Shown here in pieces: positions 34,179-35,037 of a stretch of 35,037 nucleotides of DNA. The notes beneath the pieces are model-generated. The model ran no database searches, was not told the origin of the DNA, and saw only the letters and a program-made list of their open reading frames with translations. The stretch's first letter is position 1. Each line of letters begins with the position of its first letter. The stretch is from Methanothrix harundinacea. Lineage in GTDB: Archaea > Halobacteriota > Methanosarcinia > Methanotrichales > Methanotrichaceae. The DNA is taken from positions 1 through 35,037 of the forward strand of contig LGFT01000016.1 of NCBI GenBank assembly GCA_001509375.1, in the 5' to 3' direction. Both the position numbers and the translations under genes were made by a program.

Positions 34179-34237
34179 TCCTGCCGCCCGAATGATTGTT
34201 ATCCTTTGAGGTCAATAACTGACAGTGGTGATCTATC

Positions 34238-34885
34238 GTGAAGATAACCTGGCTTGGCCACTCCTGCTTCAAGATTGAGTCTGATGGCGGAAAGGTCGTC
34301 GTTACCGACCCCTTCGACGAGAGCGTCAACTACCCGCCACCACGAATCCGGGCGGATGTGGTCGTCGTCAGCCACGACCACCACGACCACAACAACGTGA
34401 AGGCCCTGAAAGGCGACCCCGCCGTGGTCAGAGGTCCCGGGAAGAAGACCGCCGAGGGAATCGAGTTTGAGGGGATCGCATCATACCACGACGAGAGGGA
34501 GGGAAAGCTCCGGGGCAAGAACACCATCTTCTGCTTCGAGATGGACGAAATCCGCGTCTGCCACCTCGGTGACCTGGGCCACCAGCTCGGCGAAAAAGAG
34601 GCCGCCGCCCTCGGCGATGTGGACGTTTTGATGATCCCGGTGGGCGGGACCTTCACCCTCGACGGGGAGGGGGCCAAAAAAGTCGCGGGCCAGATAAAGC
34701 CCCGGATCGTCATCCCCATGCACTTCAAGACCGCTGCCGTGCCACCTTCCTTCGGGATTTATCCTGCGGACGATTTCCTTTCGGGAGAAAAGGTCAATCG
34801 GCCTGGCCACACACTATTCGTCTCGAAGGAGGCCCTCCCGAAAGAGGGGGAGGGACCGCGGGTTATGGTGCTGGACTACAAATGA
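34238..34885 (+). CDS. Metallo-beta-lactamase-fold hydrolase (UPF0173-like)
   Basis: This 215-residue MBL-fold protein of the UPF0173/UlaG-like type has WLGHSCFKIE at the N-terminus and TDPF. The metal motif SHDHHDHNN (45-53, HxHxDH) is followed by GDLGH, then MIPVGGTFTLD and IPMHFKT, giving a full dinuclear site. The physiological substrate of this family is unknown. The start is GTG at 34238 with GGTGAT at good spacing. It stands 59 bases after taw2 and may share its transcript. Confidence 0.9.
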   Translation: MKITWLGHSCFKIESDGGKVVVTDPFDESVNYPPPRIRADVVVVSHDHHDHNNVKALKGDPAVVRGPGKKTAEGIEFEGIASYHDEREGKLRGKNTIFCFEMDEIRVCHLGDLGHQLGEKEAAALGDVDVLMIPVGGTFTLDGEGAKKVAGQIKPRIVIPMHFKTAAVPPSFGIYPADDFLSGEKVNRPGHTLFVSKEALPKEGEGPRVMVLDYK

Positions 34886-34916
34886 GCGAGGGGAGGGGCC
34901 GTGGTCGGATCGACAG

Positions 34917-34928
34917 GTTAATACATGA
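34917..34928 (+). promoter_or_regulatory. Promoter of tRNA-Gln
   Basis: GGTTAATACATG lies about 25-34 bases before the mature tRNA 5' end, the usual distance of a TATA box for archaeal tRNA genes. Confidence 0.5.
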
Positions 34929-34950
34929 AAAGCGAAATCTCGCGTCCTGA

Positions 34951-35023
34951 AGCCCGGTGATGTAGCGGTCAATCATACGAGGCTCTGGACCTCGTCACCA
35001 AGGTTCGAATCCTTGCCGGGCTA
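34951..35023 (+). tRNA. tRNA-Gln (anticodon CUG)
   Basis: This 73-base cloverleaf has acceptor stem AGCCCGG/CCGGGCT with discriminator A. The anticodon stem CGAGG/CCTCG encloses the loop CTCTGGA, giving anticodon CTG (Gln). The T arm contains AAGGTTCGAATCCTT. The D-arm is TGATGTAGCGGTCAATCA. No intron is present and CCA is not encoded (CTACTACGG follows). An A/T-rich tail, TATATTTT, at the window end may terminate transcription. Confidence 0.96.
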
Positions 35024-35037
35024 CTACGGTATATTTT

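Overview
The window reads as a high-GC methanogenic archaeon. Archaeal marks are TATA-type promoters with short or absent leaders, ribosomal protein S8e, a class I lysyl-tRNA synthetase, a DRG-family GTPase with TGS domain, a Taw2-type wyosine enzyme and a DUF1922 zinc ribbon. The N-type ATPase operon, the many large secreted repeat proteins and the high GC suggest a Methanothrix (Methanosaeta)-like member of the Methanosarcinales. That genus assignment is inference; no marker here proves it.

Layout. 1-2.4 kb: tRNA-Leu(UAA), a small orphan protein, a DUF123 GIY-YIG-like protein and a GntP-type permease. 2.4-7.3 kb: a 1618-residue exported mosaic of Ig-like domains. 7.3-9.2 kb (minus): PLP synthase pdxS-pdxT plus a small coiled-coil gene. 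9.3-13 kb (minus): a secreted protein of about 28 beta-propeller blades. 13.1-18 kb: DRG GTPase, S8e, a zinc ribbon, a small exported Gln-Leu-Gly-repeat protein with a Cys-rich tail, a radical SAM protein and lysA. 18-25.1 kb: an amphi-Trp-like gene followed directly by atpDCQRBEFAG, a complete N-type (bacterial F-type relative) ATPase operon. 25.1-27.5 kb: a gene-poor stretch with a frameshifted SpoIIAA-like remnant, then two exported proteins. 27.5-31.5 kb: nucleotide-related genes and translation (dCMP deaminase, LysRS, a deoxyribosyltransferase-like protein, a phosphoesterase, pyrE). 31.5-35 kb: a possible tiny gene, a single-pass membrane protein of unknown function, Taw2, a metallo-beta-lactamase-fold hydrolase and tRNA-Gln(CUG).

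The most coherent system is the N-ATPase operon. Gene order D-C-Q-R-B-E-F-A-G, the extra membrane genes atpQ and atpR and the lack of a separate delta gene match the N-ATPase family, which is thought to have reached some methanogens by lateral transfer. Notable here are the leading amphi-Trp-like gene, a c subunit with two membrane-embedded glutamates (E30 and E63), a delta/OSCP-like C-terminal end on AtpF and a strongly acidic tail on the a subunit. A second theme is cell-surface biology: six predicted exported or surface-exposed proteins, most without recognisable function.
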